DNA from: Gemmatimonadota bacterium
GTDB lineage: Bacteria; Gemmatimonadota; Gemmatimonadetes; Gemmatimonadales; GWC2-71-9
NCBI GenBank assembly: GCA_016713435.1
Contig: JADJPD010000006.1
Location: forward strand, 518,791 to 582,790
Length of the DNA stretch: 64,000 nt
Direction: 5' to 3'
Both the position numbers and the translations under genes were made by a program. Below, piece by piece: positions 55,359 to 64,000 of this stretch. The notes under the pieces are model-generated. The model saw only the letters and a program-made list of their open reading frames with translations, did not search any database and was not told the DNA's origin. Position 1 is the stretch's first letter; each line of letters starts with the position of its first letter.

Positions 55359-56528
55359 CCGCCGCGAACCAGCGGCAGAGCGGGTAGAGCGCCACCACCA
55401 CGCCAGCCCACTAGGTACGCCACGCCGAGGACCAGCCGAAGTCCGGCGGGAAGCGGTCGGCGGGGCCGCCCATGGTGGGGAGCGGCAGGAAAGCCCAGCC
55501 CCACGCCGCGCTCCCGTAGCGCGCCAGCCCGAGCAGCACCGCCGCCAGGTGCGCCAGCGCGAAGTGCACCACGAAGTAGAAGGCGGCACCCGCCCGAAGA
55601 TCACCAGCGGATGCCCCGGCGCGAGCCGGGCCCGCTCGAACGCCGCCAGCAGCAGGCACGCCGGCCCGAGCGTCATGAGCAGGAAGAGGAGGGACGGCGG
55701 GTACTTGGTGGTCTTGAGGAAGGAAAGCAGCGTGAACACCGTCGAGTCCTGCCGGCTCCACGGCGCGGGGTCACCATAGAGATTGAGGGCGCGGAGGACC
55801 ACGAACGCGGCGATCATCGCGAGCCCCACCGCACCAGGTGCCGCTCCCGGTCGGCGGCCGGCCACTCGTACAGCGTGCCGGCCGCGAAGCCGAGCGCCAT
55901 CACGAACGCCCACGGGATGAGCGGGTAGCCGATGATCACCAGCAGTCCGCCCACCGGGAACGCCCCGGGCTGGTGCAGGAAGTTCCACAGCGGCGCGGCG
56001 GCGCCGAGGTCGGCGGCGCGGATCCCGTCGAGCAGGTTGTGGAGCGCGATCACGGCGAGGCTCAGCACCGCCAGCGCACGCGGGGAGCCACACCAGCGCG
56101 GCCAGCACCAGCATCGAGAGGCCGAGCACCCACAGCACCAGCAGCAGGAGCGGGTACTGGAGACTCGGCGTGAAGTTGTACGCCAGCCGCATCACCGTCA
56201 CCTCCAGCACCACCAGCCAGAGGCCACGGGTGGCCAGGAAGCGGGACAGCTCACCCCGCGTCCGCCCGCGCCGCCACCAGAGGTAGGCACCGATGCCAGC
56301 CGCCAGCGAGAAGGTGGGCGCCACCAGGTGGGTGACCCAGCGGGTGAAGAAGAGGAGCGGCGTGGTGGTGGCCAGGTCCTCGGGCTGGCGCAGCATGGCG
56401 TCGTGGTGGATGAAGTCGCGCACGTGGTCCAGCGCCATGATCACCATGACGAGGCCCCGGAGGGCGTCGAGGCCGGTGCGGCGGGCGCGCGAGTCGTCGG
56501 CGGGGGCGGCGGTCACCGGCAGCTCCAT
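55317..56528 (-). CDS. DUF1624/heparan-alpha-glucosaminide acetyltransferase-like membrane protein (several frameshifts)
   Basis: About 400 residues with around ten helices. It begins RTGLDALRGLVMVIMALDHVRDF, the DUF1624/HGSNAT signature, then THLVAPTFSLAAGIGAYL, IGYPLIPWAFVMALGFAAG, TTKYPPSLLFLLMTLG and FYFVVHFALAHLAAVLLG. The eukaryotic relative transfers acetyl groups across a membrane; bacterial function is unknown. Frames change near 56100, 55860, 55600 and 55410. Confidence 0.78.
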   Translation of the reverse strand: MELPVTAAPADDSRARRTGLDALRGLVMVIMALDHVRDFIHHDAMLRQPEDLATTTPLLFFTRWVTHLVAPTFSLAAGIGAYLWWRRGRTRGELSRFLATRGLWLVVLEVTVMRLAYNFTPSLQYPLLLLVLWVLGLSMLVLAALVWLPACAGGAEPRRDRAPQPARRDPRRRPRRRRAAVELPAPARGVPGGRTAGDHRLPAHPVGVRDGARLRGRHAVRVAGRRPGAAPGAVGLAMIAAFVVLRALNLYGDPAPWSRQDSTVFTLLSFLKTTKYPPSLLFLLMTLGPACLLLAAFERARLAPGHPLVIFGRVPPSTSWCTSRWRTWRRCCSGWRATGARRGAGLSCRSPPWAAPPTASRRTSAGPRRGVPSGLAWWWRSTRSAAGSRRSRRDGGTGGCPTL

Positions 56529-56661
56529 GTGGGGCGGGGGCCGTAGGGTATCCGCCGGGGACGCGGGGGCGCAATTCCCCCGGGGCGCGCGTGGTCACCC
56601 TGAAACACCGCGCCCCGGTACCTCCTGCGGGCACCGGGGCGCGGCGGGGGGCGCGCCGGGG

Positions 56662-57730
56662 TCAGTGCGCCGGGGACGGCGCCGCCGCCACGAGCAGCTT
56701 CCGCACCGCCGGGATCACCTCGCGGCCGTACCGCTCGATGCTGCCGAGCAGCAGTTCGTGCGCCAGCGGGCCGGAGCTGTACTTCATCTGGAAGCGGGCC
56801 AGCCCGAGCGCCTGCACCGTGGCCGCGATCTTCCGCGCCACCGTCTCCGCCGAACCCACGTACAGCGGCCGGAGTCCACCTCCCGCTCGTACTGCTCGCG
56901 CGCCACCGGCGGCCAGCCCCGTTCCCGCCCGATGCGGCCCATCAACTCGCGGTAGCCCGGCCAGTACGTTTCCCGCGCCTCGGCATCGCTGGTGCCGACG
57001 TACCCGGGGAGTGCACCCCTATCCACGGGCAGGCCGTAGGCCCCTGCTTGGTGAGCGACTCGTGATAGAGCATCACGTACGGTGCGAAGCGCCGCGGGTC
57101 CCCGCCGATGATGGCCAGCATCAGCGGGAACCCATGCCGCGCCGCGCGCACCACCGACTGCGGGCTCCCGCCGACCCCCACCCAGGTCCGCAGTTCCCCG
57201 CGCTCCGTGGCGGGGTAGATCCGCTGGTTGGTGAGCGCGGCGCGGGTCCGCCCCTGCCAGCTGAGCGGGTCGCCGCGACGGTCCTGCTCCAGGATGCGGG
57301 CGTACAGGTCGAGCCGCTCCTCGAACAGCGTCTCGTAGTCGTCCAGGGGGAAGCCGAAGAGCGGAAACGACTCGGTGAAGCTCCCCCGCCCGAGGATCAC
57401 CTCCGCGCGCCCGCCCGAGACGGCGTCGAGCGTGGCGAAGCGCTGGAAGACACGCACCGGGTCATCACTGCCCAGGACGGTGACGGCGGAGCCGAGCCGG
57501 ATCCGCCTCGTCTGGCCGGCGATGGCGGCCAGCACCATCTCGGGAGAGGAGATGGCGAAATCGGGGCGGTGATGTTCGCCGAGCCCGATGAAATCCACTC
57601 CCGCCTCGTCCGCGAGGACCGCCTCGCGAACCACGTTCCGGAGCACCTGTGCGTGGGCGAGCGGCTGGCCGTCGGCATCGTGGGTCACGTCGCCGAAGGT
57701 GTCGAGACCGAATTCGAGGGACGGGGGCAT
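56662..57730 (-). CDS. LLM-class flavin-dependent oxidoreductase (luciferase-like; two frameshifts)
   Basis: About 355 residues. LEFGLDTFGDVTHD, GVDFIGLGEHHRPDFAISSPE, RIRLGSAVTVLGSDDPVRVFQRFATLD and GRGSFTESFPLFG are the FMN/F420 barrel motifs of LLM monooxygenases. The C-terminal MGSAETVARKIAATVQALGL completes the barrel. Frames change near 57030 and 56870. It probably oxidises a small organic molecule with reduced flavin. Confidence 0.85.
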
Positions 57731-58007
57731 CGGAGGCGGGGCATCCCTGCCGGGAACGGGTGTGTCAGGGGCGGCACAGGGCCGGCCCGGGGTCACCGAA
57801 GATAGCGGCCGGGGCGCGATCTGGTTCCGGGCGTCGCCGGGCACCCGAGGCTCCGACTGTCGAAGGTTCTTGTCCGCGCCTTTCGTTCCTCTTCATGGTG
57901 GGCTCACGGATTTCTAGCGGGGGCGGCGGAAATTTGGGGCGGGGCCCGCCCTGGGCCGCACCACCCACCAGTCAGCATCAGTCGTGGATCCCCCTGCCGG
58001 AGGCGGG
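57731..58007. other. Divergent intergenic region
   Basis: 277 bases between the LLM gene and the hybrid kinase. A weak ECF-like pair for the LLM gene occurs on the minus strand, GGAACC (57828-57823) and CTATCT (57805-57800), with a 17-base spacer; the -10 does not fit well. No clear promoter for the kinase was seen. Confidence 0.3.
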
Positions 58008-61000
58008 ATGGTTCGTCGCGGGACCAAGACCCTGTGGCTGTTCCTGGTCGTGGCCGTCCTTGGCGTGGCAATCGTCGGGGCGGCGGGGCAGGTCACGGCC
58101 CTCGGGCGGCACGCCACGGAGTGGGGGGCGCGGAACGCGGAAATCGTGCGCCGGCTCGACGCCATCGACGTGGCCGCCGCCCATGCGCGGACCCTGCGGG
58201 GGACGGCGCTCGTGGAGGGCGCCCGGCTGGACAGCATCCCCGTCGCGGGGGCGCTGCAGGCGGCGAGTCTCGACTCCCTGCACGGCCTCCTCCTGGGCGA
58301 CAGCCTCGAGGAGCTGCGCTATGATAGCCTGGTGAGCCTGCTGCAGAGCCAGCGTGCGGTGCTGCTCGAGGCGCCGGGGCGGACGCTGGTGCCGCCACCC
58401 CGGATGGTGGCCGGCCTCTCCATCGCCGAAGGCGTCGACCGGCAGCGGAGCGGGCTCCGGGCGCAGCCGGGGCTCCGGCTCTCCGAAGCTGCGCTCCATC
58501 GCCAACCACATCGCGGTGCTGCAGTGGTGGCTGCTGGTGGAGTGCCTGGCGCTGGCGGGGCTGGTGGCCGTGGCGTTCCGCGTGCGGCAGCAGGCGGGGC
58601 GGGCGGAGCAGGCCTACCTCCAGTCGCTGCGGGCCATCACGACGGCGAGCGGCACCATGGCGGTGCGCCTGTCGCCGGAGGGACGCTATCTCTTTGCCAC
58701 CGACGATGCGGCCGCCGTGCTCGGCACCACCCAAGCCGCGCTGCTAGCAGGACCATGCGCGAGGGCGGGGTGCCCGAGGAGGTGCTCGACCTCGTGGAGC
58801 CCGCCCTCGGTCGCGTCCTCACGACGGGCGAGCGCCAGGTGGTGGCGCTGACGATGCCGGTGGACGGGGTTGCACGCCACTTCATGGCCTGCCTCGAGCC
58901 GGAGCGCGACGCGCGGGGCCGCATCCGGTCTGCGGCCGTGGGCATCGTGGACGTCACGGCGGCGCGCCTGGCGGAGCAGGGACTGGCGCAGGAGCGGGCC
59001 TTCATGGCCGCCGCGCTGGACCAGATGAGCGACGGGCTCATCGCCTGCAACGCCGAGGGGACGGTGACCATCATGAACCGGCTGCTCCGCGAACGCTGCG
59101 GCGTGGCCGCGGACGCGAACCTCGACCAGGCCCTCCGTCGCCTCGGCCTCTGCCTGCCGGGTGGGAGCGCGTGGGCGAGGCACGTCCCCTCTTCCGCCCC
59201 CTCCGGGGCGAGCGGATCGAGGGGGCGCCGTACGAGGTCGAGGTGCCGGGCCAGGGGCGGCGCCAGCTCCGCTGCAGCGCCGCGCCCATCCTGGCGGCGG
59301 ACGGCACCCGCCTCGGCGCCATCCTCACCGCGCGGGACGTCACGGAGGCGCTGCGCGCGGAGGCCGAACGGGAGGCGCGGGAGCGCGCCGCGTCGATGAT
59401 CGAGGCCATCGCGGAGGCCAGCAACATCCACGTGCTGCAGCTGGACCGCGATCGTCACATCCGCTTCGCCAACGCGCCGCTGGTGGCGTACTTCGGGCGC
59501 CCTCTCGAGGCCCTGCGTCATTGCACGCTCGCGGAGGCGGGCACGGGTGGAGCATCGTCGAGGCCACCCACGGGTCGATCGAGGCCGCCTTCGCCACCGG
59601 CGAGCGGCAGCTGGCGCACTTCACCTTCGCGGGTCCGGAGCGGCCCCAGCACCGGATGGTGGTCCTGACCCCGGCCCGGGATGCGGCCGGCGAAGTGGAG
59701 TCGGTGCTCCTGGTCTCGAGCGACGTCACGGCGCTCCGTCAGGCGGAACTCGAGCGCGAGGCGGAGCGGCAGACGCTCAGCGCGATCCTCGACCAGATGG
59801 AGGAGGAGCTGGTGGCGTGTGACGCGGACGGCCGGATGGTGCTGTTCAACCGGGCCGCCCGCCACCTGAGTGACAACCAGGAGGGCCGGTACGTGGCGGC
59901 GCCCTGGCCGGTGCAATTCCACTTCTGCGAACCCGGGGGGGAGGTGATACTCGCCCCGGAGGAGATGCCGCTGGCGCGGGCCCTGCAGGGCGAAATGGTG
60001 CACGACCGGGAGCTGTGGCTGGTGCGCGAGGGTCACCCGGTGCGCATCATCGTGGCCAACGCGCGCCAGCTCCGGCGCGCCGACAGCACCATCCTCGGCG
60101 CAGTGACGGTGGGCCGCGACGTCACCGCGCAGCGCCAGCTCGAGGCCGACCGCCAGAAGGCGCAACGCCTCGAGGCCACCGGCCGCGCATGGCCCGGCAT
60201 CGCGCACGACTTCAACTCCTCTTCACCGCCGTGCAGTTCTGCCTGGAGCTGGCGGAGCAGGAAGTCGCCCGGGGCGGCGACCCGGGTCCTACCTGCAGGA
60301 CATCGGCGGCATCGTGGCGCGGGCGGCGCAGGTGACGGGGCAGCTCGTGTCGTACTGCCGAGGGCTCCCGGTCCCCGGCGCGACGCTGCGGCTCGACCCC
60401 TGGCTCCACGGCGTGGAGGCACCCCTCCGCCTCGCGCTGCCCTCGCGCATCGGCCTGACGGTGCGCGGTGTGGATGGGCAGCGGGGCGCCACGGTGGGCG
60501 TCGATGGGTTGCAGCTCGAGCGGGTGCTCCGCACCCCTGGTGCAGAACGCCGGCGAGGCCATCCGGGGCACGGGGAGCGTGACGGTCACCCGGGGGCGCG
60601 TGGAGCTGGCGGGGCCGGTGCCGCACCTCACCGGCACGCTGCCGCCGAGGCGCTACGCCACCCTCGCCGTGTGCGACTCCGGCACCGGGATGTCCCCGGA
60701 GGTGGTCGCACACCTCTTCGAGCCGTTCTTCACCACCAAGCCCGTCGGCGAAGGCACCGGTCTCGGGCTCTCCACGGTGCACGGCATCGTGGGCCAGGCC
60801 GGGGGGGCGGTGCTGGTGGAGACGGCGCCCGGCGCGGGGTCGTGCTTCACCGTGTACCTGCCGGAGCAGGAGGGCGGGGCGCCCCCCATGCCCGCCGGCC
60901 CGGCCGCCGGGGCGCCGCCCGAGGTCCGCACCATCCTCCTCGTGGACGACGACGACGACCTGCGGGACACCCTCGCGCGGATCCTGCTGCGCGCGGGCTA

Positions 61001-61292
61001 CCACGTCCGCGTTGCGGCGAGCGCCGAGGCCGCCAATGCCCTGGTGGCGGAGGCGCCCGAGCCCCTCGATCTCCTCATCACCGACTCCCGCCTGCCCGAC
61101 CGCTCCGGCGTGGAGCTGACGCGGGAGCTCGCCGATGGCGGTCGCTGGCTCCCGGTGATGTTCATTACCGGCTACTCCGAGGACGAGGTGCCCGCCTCCT
61201 GGCTCACCCAGCCGGGCTTCCGGTTCCTGCAGAAGCCTTTCTCGATGGACGAGTTCCTGCAGGCGGTCGAGGCGCTGCTCCCACCGGCCTGA
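58008..61292 (+). CDS. Multi-PAS hybrid histidine kinase with receiver domain (many frameshifts)
   Basis: About 1090 residues. Two membrane helices (LWLFLVVAVLGVAIVGAAG, and VLQWWLLVECLALAGLVAV near 58530) enclose a periplasmic sensor of about 150 residues. Four PAS-like modules follow (for example ALDQMSDGLIACNAEGTVTI, SAILDQMEEELVACDADGR), then a HisKA box (GIAHDFN), an ATPase (VQNAGEAIRG, CDSGTGMSPE, GEGTGLGLSTVHGI) and a receiver (ILLVDDDDDLRD, phospho-Asp in TDSRLP, Lys in QKPF). ATG 58008 follows GGAGG. Frames change about seven times between 58490 and 60540. The receiver could feed a phosphorelay. Confidence 0.82.
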
Positions 61293-61303
61293 ACGTCCGC
61301 GCG

Positions 61304-61572
61304 TCACGCCCGCCGCGCCAGTTCCTCCAGCCAGTCCCGCCCGTCGCTGTCGAAGCCGCCGAAGAGGGCCGGGATGAGTGTCGCCACGCCGAGGCATTGA
61401 TGGCGGCGCCAATCAGGAGGAAGGGGAACCAGGCGGAGGCCGTCGGTGCCACGCGCGCCACCAGCCCCGGCCCGAGGCTGGCCTGGAGGCCCACGAACGG
61501 CGCCTTCGCGATCAAACTGGCGAGACCGCCCGGCCGCGCGACCGCCGGAAGCCCTTCCGGGGAGCCGCGCAC
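61304..61572 (-). CDS. Fragment of a small membrane protein, function unknown
   Basis: IAKAPFVGLQASLGPGLVARV and a hydrophobic AWFPFLLIGAAINAS are followed, after one indel near 61380, by TLIPALFGGFDSDGRDWLEE and a stop at 61304-61306. About 90 residues. The start (GTG 61572) has no ribosome site, so the N-terminus may be lost or in another frame. No family recognised. Confidence 0.35.
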
Positions 61573-61593
61573 AGCGAGTCTTGCGGCGACCGG

Positions 61594-62180
61594 CTACGGC
61601 AGCCTCACCCCCGCGCGCCGCAGCTCCTCGGCCGTCATGGCGATCACCTCCACCTTGAGCGTCATGGGCCGGTGCGGCTGGTCCGTGGTGTCGCGGGGGA
61701 GATGGACGATCCGCTCGGCCACGTCCATGCCCTGGAACACCTGCCCGAAGACGGTGAACTTGCCGTCGAGCCGCTTGAGGCCGTCCTGGTTCACCACGAT
61801 GTAGAACTGGCAGCCGGGATCGATGCTCTGCGCGTTGCCGTCGTGCCCCGCGCCGACGGCGCCGTAGGTGTGCTTCAGGCCGTCGTTGAACCCGGGCTGC
61901 AGCAGGTCCGGGTACTTCGAGATCCCTCCGGCACGTCGGGGCAGCCGCCCTGCGCCACGAAGTGGGGGATCACCCGGTTGAACGTCAGCGTGTCGAAGTA
62001 GCCCGCGGCAGCGAAGCGCATGAACGCCGCCTTGTGCTTCGGGGTGCGGTCGTCGAGCAGGAAGCGGATCTCGCCGAGGGGGGTGGTGATGCGGGCCACC
62101 TGGTAGGCCTGGGCGGCGAGCGGGGCGGTGCCGGCCAGCGCCAGGAGGGTGGCGAACAGGGCGGGAAACGGTCGGCGCAT
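61594..62180 (-). CDS. Exported cyclophilin-type peptidyl-prolyl isomerase (one frameshift)
   Basis: About 195 residues. Signal peptide (ALFATLLALAGTAPLAAQ), then GEIRFLLDDRTPKHKAAF, FDTLTFNRVIPHFVAQGG (with the catalytic Arg and Phe), and CQFYIVVNQDGLKRLDGKFTVFGQV. One base is lost near 61925. It catalyses prolyl isomerisation in periplasmic folding. ATG 62180. Confidence 0.88.
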
Positions 62181-62291
62181 GGCGGGCAGGGTCGAGGGCT
62201 CGAGGGACGGATGGGGAGCGGACTCACTCGCGGACTCCCGAATGTACCGCCGGCGCGGGGCCTCGCCAGCGGGGCGGTGGCAGGTCCGCCC

Positions 62292-62508
62292 TCACGCCCG
62301 TCGCAGCGACGACCACGCCGCCACCCCCGCCACCAGCACGTTGGCGGCGATGATCGGCGGCGCGGCGATGGCTATGCCGTAGGCGATCCACACCAGCGCG
62401 GCCACCGCCTGCACCCGGCGCAGCACCCGTGCATCGCGGCAGTAGTAGGAGCCGATGGTCAGTGCGGTGGCGGCCCAGCCGATGAGCTGGAGCGAATCGA
62501 AACGACAT
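62292..62508 (-). CDS. SemiSWEET/YgjV-like small membrane protein (one frameshift)
   Basis: About 71 residues. SLQLIGWAATALTIGSYY, VQAVAALVWIAYGIAI and IAANVLVAGVAAWSSL give three helices, the triple-helix bundle plan of SemiSWEET/YgjV proteins. ATG 62508 is followed by one extra base (TTTC) before the conserved frame. Possible small sugar carrier; unproven. Confidence 0.55.
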
Positions 62509-62561
62509 GCGGGCCTGTCGGGTTCGGGGGCGGGCCGGGAATGTAGCGGGAGCCGGGGCGC

Positions 62562-63254
62562 TCAGCGCCCCCGGTACCGTGCCCCGCGCCCGGAGGGCCG
62601 GGACCTCCCAGATGCGCACCTCGCCCGGCGCGGGGCGGGGTCGAGCGCGGCGAGCATCGCGCGCACCATGGTGTCGAGCGTCACGAGGCCGAGCCGCGCG
62701 GCGCCGGCCCGGGTGGCGGGCACGCGCGCCCCGAGGGCATAGAGGGGCACCAGGAGGAGCGGCCACCGGTGCCCGGGCCCGAGGATGTACCAAGGTCGCA
62801 GGATCGTGGCGCCAAGACCGTGCTCCGCCGCCGCGCGCCTGATCCGCGCCTCCACCTCCGCGCGCACCGCGAGGTACGCGTGCATCACCGGCGCCGGCTG
62901 CGCCACGCTCACGTACACCAGGTGCCGCACCCGCGCCGCCACGGCCGCCTCCACCGCCGCCAGGCCGGACGGCAGGTCCACCGCGCGGAACTCGGCCGCC
63001 TTGGCCGGGCCGGGATGGGGCGTGCCCACCAGCTGCACCAGCGTCTCGCCCGGCGCAAGCTGTGAGGCATAGCTCCCGCCCTGGAGGGCGTTCCCCTCCA
63101 CGGGGGTCACGCCGGGGGTGAGGCCCGCGGCGCGCCCGGGGCGCACCAGCCCGCGCACGGGGTGGCCCCGCGCCAGCGCCGCGCCGGTGAACGCGCGGCC
63201 GAGGTAGCCGGTGGCACCGGTGACGAATATCGGGCAGGGAGCCGGGGGGACCAT
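62562..63254 (-). CDS. NAD(P)-binding epimerase/NmrA-like protein
   Basis: 230 residues. IFVTGATGYLGRAFTGAALARGH is the extended-SDR nucleotide motif; VRHLVYVSVAQPAPVMHAY and ATILRPWYILGPGHRWPLLL follow the NmrA/complex I-type atypical SDR plan. The usual YxxxK is not evident (AYLAVRAEVE). The last 20 residues after DPAP read in a different frame as GEVRIWEVPALRA, so the C-terminus is uncertain by one indel. Confidence 0.75.
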   Translation of the reverse strand: MVPPAPCPIFVTGATGYLGRAFTGAALARGHPVRGLVRPGRAAGLTPGVTPVEGNALQGGSYASQLAPGETLVQLVGTPHPGPAKAAEFRAVDLPSGLAAVEAAVAARVRHLVYVSVAQPAPVMHAYLAVRAEVEARIRRAAAEHGLGATILRPWYILGPGHRWPLLLVPLYALGARVPATRAGAARLGLVTLDTMVRAMLAALDPAPRRARCASGRSRPSGRGARYRGR

Positions 63255-63306
63255 GGGGAGGAAGAGTACTCCGCGTCCGCGGCGGCCGCCCGCCTCTCCC
63301 CTTGCG

Positions 63307-63338
63307 CTTCTACAGCAGTCGCCCCACTCTTGTAGAAG
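63307..63338. promoter_or_regulatory. Inverted repeat, PadR operator candidate
   Basis: CTTCTACA (63307-63314) and TGTAGAAG (63331-63338) form a perfect 8-base inverted repeat with a 16-base gap, just upstream of the second PadR gene. Confidence 0.58.
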
Positions 63339-63355
63339 CCCGAGAGGAAGCCCCC

Positions 63356-63686
63356 ATGTCCGACGACCGTCTCGACCTGCCGCAAGGCACCCTCGACCTC
63401 CTCATCCTCAAGGCGCTCTCGCTGGGCCCGCAGCATGGCTGGGCCATCTCGGAGCGCCTGCACCAGGTCTCGCGGGCACGCTCACGGTGCCGCAGGGGTC
63501 GCTCTATCCGCGCTGCACCGGCTGGAGCGCCGGGGCTGGATCTCCGCCGAGTGGCAGTCCTCGGACAACAATCGCCGGGCCAAGTACTACGCGCTGACCC
63601 GCGCCGGCCACCGCCAGCTCCGCACCGAGACCGACGACTGGCGCCGCCTCACCGCCGTCGTCGACCTCATCCTCGGGATGCGCTGA
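63356..63686 (+). CDS. PadR family transcriptional regulator (two frameshifts)
   Basis: About 110 residues. LPQGTLDLLILKALSLGPQHGWAI, then (one base lost near 63473) GTLTVPQGSLYP, then (another lost near 63512) ALHRLERRGWISAEW and RRLTAVVDLILGMR. It is the winged-helix PadR fold with a C-terminal dimer helix. Start ATG 63356. It controls the ADOP gene that starts 3 bases after its stop. Confidence 0.86.
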
Positions 63687-63689
63687 GCC

Positions 63690-64000
63690 ATGCTGGCCGA
63701 GCTCTGGAGCGACCTCCGCTACCGCGCGCGGGCCCTGTTCCGCGGCGCCCGCATGGACCAGGAGCTCGACGAGGAGCTCCGCGACCACCTCGACCGCGAG
63801 ACCGAGGCCCTCGTGGCGCGCGGCCTCCCGCGGGCCGAGGCGATGCGTCAGGCGCGGGTCGCCTTCGGCGGGACGGCGCAGGTACGGGAGGCGAGCCGCG
63901 AGGGGCGGGGCCTCGTGCTCCTGGAGCAGCTCGGGCAGGACTTCCGGTACGCGCTTCGCACCCTGGGCCGGGCGCCGGCATTCACCGCCGCCGTGGTGCT
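63690..64000 (+). CDS. ADOP/MacB-type permease, N-terminal part (cut by window edge)
   Basis: 104 residues present. MDQELDEELRDHLDRETEALVARGLPRAEAMRQA is the soluble ADOP N-terminal domain, followed by LGQDFRYALRTLGRAPAFTAAVV, the start of the first membrane helix. It is the same class as the gene at 51703. It continues beyond the window. Confidence 0.85.
   Translation, partial: MLAELWSDLRYRARALFRGARMDQELDEELRDHLDRETEALVARGLPRAEAMRQARVAFGGTAQVREASREGRGLVLLEQLGQDFRYALRTLGRAPAFTAAVV

Noticed and set aside
57800..57828. GGAACC-N17-CTATCT before the LLM gene as a tenth ECF site
   Set aside because: The -10 does not match (G/A)TT; too weak to count with the others.

Overview
The window is about 70% G+C and tightly packed, with many 4-base stop/start overlaps. 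It carries PadR regulators paired with duplicated MacB/FtsX-type permeases (ADOP), Ser/Thr kinases joined to WD40/TolB-like propellers or membrane domains, several ECF sigma factors and TonB/outer-membrane proteins. This set fits a Gemmatimonadota genome, probably a metagenome or long-read assembly; the phylum is inferred from gene content, since no rRNA or tRNA was seen.

Left third (1-24.4 kb): a DNA-binding protein tail; a glycogen-type operon (small ORF, glycosyltransferase, GH57); an ECF sigma/anti-sigma pair; a sigma54 activator back to back with a Ser/Thr kinase; a second ECF sigma gene with a sigma54-type promoter and an enhancer-like repeat array; a pentapeptide-repeat protein; a carbohydrate operon (GH63-like glucosidase, SDR, glycogen-debranching-type enzyme, MIP channel); a DM13-like protein; an HbpS-cupin/SMP-30 pair; and an oxidoreductase operon (small ORF, GMC, VOC, GNAT, glucose dehydrogenase). 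Nine promoter-like sites of one design, GGAAC-N16/17-(G/A)TT, stand in front of most of these units, including the sigma factor operon itself, so much of this third looks like one autoregulated ECF regulon (one site, near 34.3 kb, lies outside it).

Middle (24.4-41.6 kb): a five-gene chain of two membrane-anchored Ser/Thr kinases, two NTT-type nucleotide-carrier relatives and an outer-membrane protein with a kinase-like catalytic motif; a YHS protein and a HExxH protein; feoAB plus a small Cys-rich membrane protein behind a Fur box; DUF3224 and LURP-one-like proteins; a CocE/NonD-type hydrolase; and a VIT family transporter.

Right third (41.6-64 kb): an electron-transfer operon (two-cluster ferredoxin, FAD oxidoreductase, membrane protein, 12-haem cytochrome c), a probable copper-uptake pair (DUF2946-like protein and Met-rich TonB receptor), a sensor kinase, and a lipoprotein of the thiol-activated (cholesterol-dependent) cytolysin family. 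These four units share a direct-repeat promoter element that resembles a Pho box. Next come a PadR-ADOP unit flanked by two STAS-like paralogues, a DUF1624-like membrane protein, a luciferase-like oxidoreductase, a multi-PAS hybrid histidine kinase, a cyclophilin, a SemiSWEET-like protein, an NAD-binding epimerase-like protein and a second PadR-ADOP unit cut by the window edge. Reading frames here are broken by many single-base indels. Homology continues in the next frame almost every time, so most are probably sequencing errors rather than real pseudogenes.
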